Source: Marinilabiliaceae bacterium (GTDB lineage: Bacteria; Bacteroidota; Bacteroidia; Bacteroidales; Marinilabiliaceae). From it: a stretch of 8,207 nucleotides of DNA. Shown one piece after another: positions 6,080-8,207 of this stretch (the stretch's first letter is position 1; each line of letters starts with the position of its first letter). Below the pieces are notes generated by a model that ran no database searches, was not told where the DNA came from, and saw only the letters and a list, made by a program, of their open reading frames with translations. The stretch covers positions 1 to 8,207 of the forward strand of contig JALVBA010000197.1 in NCBI GenBank assembly GCA_027010905.1, read 5' to 3'. The position numbers and the translations under genes are program-made.

Positions 6080-6853
6080 ATGAATCGCATTAATGAACTA
6101 CTAAATAGAAAAGATAACATCCTGTCGATCTATTTTACAGCTGGATATCCTGAACTAAACGATACAGTTTCAATATTACAGTCTCTTGAGGCTGCCGGAA
6201 CAGATCTGGTGGAGATTGGAATTCCATTCTCTGACCCGTTAGCTGACGGGCCAACTATTCAGGCAAGTAGCCAGAAAGCACTTGAAAACGGAATGAGTTT
6301 GAAAGTTCTGTTTGAGCAGCTGAAAGATGTGAGGGAAAAGGTATCCATACCTATTATTCTGATGGGATATTTCAATACCGTATCTAAATATGGGATAGAC
6401 AATTTTCTAAGTTCGTGTGAAGCTGTTGGGGTTGATGGCACTATTCTGCCCGATCTCCCTTTTAAAGAGTTTAATGAGAAGTATGCTGACACATTCGGCG
6501 AGAGAGGTGTCTCCAACATCTTTCTTATTACTCCTCAAACAGATGATGAGAGGATAAAACTGATTGATTCCCACTCAACCGGATTTATATACATGGTCTC
6601 AAGTGCTGCGGTTACGGGAGCAAAGAGAGATGTCTCAGAAAAGCAGGTCAGATATTTTGAGAGGGTAAACACTTTTAACCTGAGCCATCCTACTCTGATT
6701 GGGTTTGGAATTAGAAACCACGATACTTTTAAAAATGCTTGTCGTTACTCGAATGGTGCTATTGTTGGCAGTGCATTTATTAAGATGCTTGAGGAGGAGG
6801 GTAACAACAAGGAGAAGATAGAGAGTTTTATCAATTCAATAAGAACAGCATAA
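6080..6853 (+). CDS. trpA: Tryptophan synthase alpha chain (TrpA)
   Basis: TrpA cleaves indole-3-glycerol phosphate to indole and glyceraldehyde 3-phosphate and passes the indole through a tunnel to TrpB. The 257-residue length is close to the family norm. The barrel signature LVEIGIPFSDPLADGPTIQ (43-61) carries the two catalytic acids, Glu45 and Asp56. Other conserved stretches are YFTAGYP (18-24), ILMGYFNTVSKYG (93-105), the loop 2 region after GTILPDLPF, the loop 6 strand YMVSSAAVTG (171-180), and the phosphate-binding FGIRN (209-213) and GAIVGSAFI (226-234). The ATG at 6080 gives a standard N-terminus (MNRINELL). Unlike in many bacteria, trpB and trpA do not overlap; 92 bases separate them. 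Confidence 0.97.
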   Translation: MNRINELLNRKDNILSIYFTAGYPELNDTVSILQSLEAAGTDLVEIGIPFSDPLADGPTIQASSQKALENGMSLKVLFEQLKDVREKVSIPIILMGYFNTVSKYGIDNFLSSCEAVGVDGTILPDLPFKEFNEKYADTFGERGVSNIFLITPQTDDERIKLIDSHSTGFIYMVSSAAVTGAKRDVSEKQVRYFERVNTFNLSHPTLIGFGIRNHDTFKNACRYSNGAIVGSAFIKMLEEEGNNKEKIESFINSIRTA

Positions 6854-6871
6854 GAATAGGTAACGGTTAAA

Positions 6872-7750
6872 ATGTTTATTATGAGTAATGAGAACAGGTA
6901 CAATGCAATAATCAGGATTCACTGCCCTGACAAGGAGGGAATCATAGCAAGCGTTACAAACTTCATTAAGAAATATAGCGGTAATGTTGTTGCTCTTGAC
7001 CAGCATGTTGACATCTCTAACAATCACTTTTTCATGCGTGTTGAGTGGGAGATGGAATCTTTTCAGCTTCCTTTTGATGAGATAGAGAAGCAGTTTCAGA
7101 ATGAGATTGCTGATTCCTTTCAGATGCACTGGACACTCAACTCTACCAAACAACACCCCAAAATGGCACTCTTCGTTTCCAGACTGTCACACTGTATCTA
7201 CGACCTTTTGGCAAGATACCAGGCCAAAGAGTTAGAGGTTGAGATACCGGTAATAATATCGAACCATTTGGAGTTAAAGCCTATTGCTGAGCAATTTGGC
7301 ATTGAGTTCCACCATTTTCATATTACCAAAGAGAACAAGGAAGATCAGGAGGAGAAAGAGCTCATTCTATTAAAAGAGAAAGGTGTTGATTTTGTGGTGC
7401 TTGCCCGTTATATGCAGATTATATCTCCTAAATTTATTGAGAGCTATCCTAATAATATTATTAATATACATCACTCTTTTCTCCCGGCATTCGCAGGGGC
7501 TAAACCCTATCATGCTGCCTATGAGAGAGGAGTGAAGATTATTGGCGCAACAAGCCATTACGTTACTGAAAATCTTGATGCAGGTCCAATTATTGACCAG
7601 GATATTATAAGGATTTCGCACAACGATAGTATCAAGAGCCTTGTTCAAAAGGGGAAGGACATTGAGAAGATTGTGTTGTCGCGGGCGGTAAAGGCCCATG
7701 TCAACAGAAAAACGTTAGTCTATAAAAACAGAACAGTTATTTTTAACTGA
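6872..7750 (+). CDS. purU: Formyltetrahydrofolate deformylase (PurU)
   Basis: PurU hydrolyses 10-formyltetrahydrofolate to tetrahydrofolate and formate, which balances the one-carbon pool and can feed formate to PurT-type purine synthesis. The 292-residue protein has an N-terminal ACT-like domain (about 10-90, with CPDKEGIIASVTNFI and the GNVVALDQHVD strand). A formyltransferase-fold hydrolase domain follows (about 97-285). The catalytic Asn-His-Asp set is visible: Asn198 and His200 in NIHHSFLPAF, and Asp236 in NLDAGPIIDQD. The ACT domain and the FLPAFAGAKPYHAAYERGVK wording distinguish it from PurN. The start at 6872 or at the ATG of 6881 (MSNENRYN) are both possible and differ by three residues. 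It begins 18 bases after trpA with no terminator between, so co-transcription with the trp genes is likely. No direct metabolic need links it to tryptophan synthesis. Confidence 0.94.
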   Translation: MFIMSNENRYNAIIRIHCPDKEGIIASVTNFIKKYSGNVVALDQHVDISNNHFFMRVEWEMESFQLPFDEIEKQFQNEIADSFQMHWTLNSTKQHPKMALFVSRLSHCIYDLLARYQAKELEVEIPVIISNHLELKPIAEQFGIEFHHFHITKENKEDQEEKELILLKEKGVDFVVLARYMQIISPKFIESYPNNIINIHHSFLPAFAGAKPYHAAYERGVKIIGATSHYVTENLDAGPIIDQDIIRISHNDSIKSLVQKGKDIEKIVLSRAVKAHVNRKTLVYKNRTVIFN

Positions 7751-7817
7751 TAATAGTTCAAGAAATTTTCATTATATTACACTAAATTGTTATAGAATTT
7801 CGCATAGAAAGAAAATC

Positions 7818-7825
7818 TATCTTTG
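7818..7825 (+). promoter_or_regulatory. Bacteroidota-type -7 promoter element (TATCTTTG)
   Basis: TATCTTTG matches the TAnnTTTG -7 consensus of the Bacteroidota primary sigma factor. It sits 20 bases before the ATG at 7846, so transcription would start close to the gene. The -33 element (TTTG) is poor: the nearest candidate is TTTC at 7798-7801 with a short 16-base spacer. The rest of the 95-base gap after purU is AT-rich with no convincing terminator hairpin. Confidence 0.55.
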
Positions 7826-7845
7826 TAAACAAAAATTACTATTCA

Positions 7846-8031
7846 ATGAATCCATTCAGGTATGCAAATATAGTAGAAGGTGAGCATTTTTATGACAGAG
7901 ATGAAGAGTTAAAACGTCTTACTCAAACATTGGAGGGAGGAAATAACATTGTGCTGTATGCTCCAAGACGTTACGGAAAAACATCTCTTGTAAATAACAA
8001 TAGTTCGTTAAAAACACACATAAAATGTTGA
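7846..8031 (+). pseudogene. AAA-type ATPase, N-terminal fragment cut off after Walker A
   Basis: The reading frame starts MNPFRYANIVEGEHFYDRDEE and reaches LYAPRRYGKTSLV, a Walker A motif at about residues 38-49. This resembles the ATP-binding head of a family of AAA ATPases common in Bacteroidota and archaea (my recall: opening with MNPF, a DRxxE segment, then APRRYGKTSL; complete proteins are several hundred residues). The frame ends at residue 61. After Val49 the sequence (NNNSSLKTHIKC) has no family character and is very AT-rich. Walker B and the C-terminal domains are missing. The simplest reading is interruption by inserted DNA at about 7993-8003; the remainder would lie beyond the window. 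The fragment has its own promoter element and is unlikely to be active. Confidence 0.7.
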
Positions 8032-8069
8032 AAATCAGCAAAATAAAGTGTTAAAAAATTAGGTTAAAT

Positions 8070-8130
8070 CCCTGATAATTAGTATCTTAATACATTTTTA
8101 CCACAATCTGTATTGATATGATTACCAGGG
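8070..8130. repeat. 61-base imperfect hairpin upstream of the last ORF
   Basis: CCCTGATAAT (8070-8079) pairs with ATTACCAGGG (8121-8130), 9 of 10 positions. After a three-base bulge, 8083-8094 pairs with 8109-8120 (one mismatch, two G-U), including the perfect AATACA/TGTATT. The loop is 14 bases. It ends 44 bases before the ATG at 8175, so it could lie in the leader of that gene. Confidence 0.5.
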
Positions 8131-8174
8131 GACATAAAACTTATAACAATCTAATAGTCAGCATTATAGCAATA

Positions 8175-8207
8175 ATGCCAAAAATAAACAAACGAAGAAA
8201 GGACTTT
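8175..8207 (+). CDS. Start of an unidentified ORF, possibly a transposase (partial)
   Basis: An ATG at 8175 opens a frame that stays open for the 11 codons to the window end (MPKINKRRKDF). The strongly basic beginning is compatible with a transposase N-terminus, and the position inside the presumed inserted element favours that. Eleven residues are too few to assign a family, and no ribosome binding site is evident. It could also be an unrelated small basic protein or a chance frame. Confidence 0.3.
   Translation, partial: MPKINKRRKDF

Larger units (their letters stand above)
8001..8207 (+). mobile_element. Probable left end of an inserted element (truncated by window end)
   Basis: From about 8001 the sequence departs from the ATPase family and turns into AT-rich non-coding DNA. 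It includes a repeated GTTAAAAA (8007-8014 and 8050-8057) and a large hairpin at 8070-8130, and a new ORF begins at 8175. This layout (broken gene, short non-coding end, ORF in the same direction) is what an insertion sequence gives. No transposase motif is visible and the right end is absent, so the family cannot be named and the exact boundary is uncertain by several bases. Confidence 0.45.

Noticed and set aside
320..7699. Open frames of 60-110 codons on the minus strand and in alternative + frames inside the trp and purU genes
   Set aside because: They are fully covered by genes with clear family motifs and show no recognisable protein features.
7751..7845. Terminator after purU
   Set aside because: The gap is AT-rich but contains no stem longer than a few bases followed by a T run.
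1..8207. CRISPR arrays, tRNA or rRNA genes, defence or secondary-metabolite systems
   Set aside because: No regularly spaced direct repeats, tRNA-like folds, rRNA sequence or matching genes were seen; the window is mainly a biosynthetic operon.

Overview
The window is a Bacteroidota chromosome segment. The evidence is a TAnnTTTG-type -7 element upstream of the last gene, weak or absent Shine-Dalgarno sequences, an AT-rich intergenic background, and dispersed C-rich/G-rich palindromes of a kind I recall from Bacteroidota genomes. A Bacteroidales or Cytophaga/Flavobacteria-like host fits; the genus cannot be named from this sequence.

Positions 45-6853 hold a complete seven-gene tryptophan operon, all on the + strand, in the order trpE-trpG-trpD-trpC-trpF-trpB-trpA. 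Together the products convert chorismate to tryptophan. TrpE/TrpG make anthranilate, TrpD adds the phosphoribosyl group, TrpF isomerises the product, TrpC closes the indole ring, and TrpA/TrpB make tryptophan from indole-glycerol phosphate and serine. The key catalytic residues I looked for are present in every protein, so the pathway looks functional. The operon promoter, leader and any attenuator lie upstream of base 1 and cannot be judged. purU (10-formyltetrahydrofolate deformylase) follows trpA after 18 bases and is probably co-transcribed.

The distinctive feature of the operon is its decoration with palindromes. Members of a C-rich/G-rich hairpin family (about 31-37 bases) lie just before trpE, between trpE and trpG, inside the 5' end of trpG, and across the 3' end of trpB. 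The trpG copy is translated as an extra N-terminal peptide. The trpB copy supplies the last ten codons and the stop. A different long imperfect hairpin fills the trpF-trpB gap, and smaller inverted repeats sit in the trpD-trpC and trpB-trpA gaps.

After purU, a gene with its own Bacteroidota-type promoter starts at 7846. It encodes an AAA-type ATPase that is cut off just after its Walker A motif. The sequence that interrupts it (about 8001 to the window end) looks like the left end of an inserted element. It holds a 61-base imperfect hairpin followed by the first 11 codons of an ORF that runs off the window.

I found no new multi-gene system. The notable points are the repeat-derived protein ends in TrpG and TrpB, the palindromes in most operon junctions, and the interrupted ATPase.
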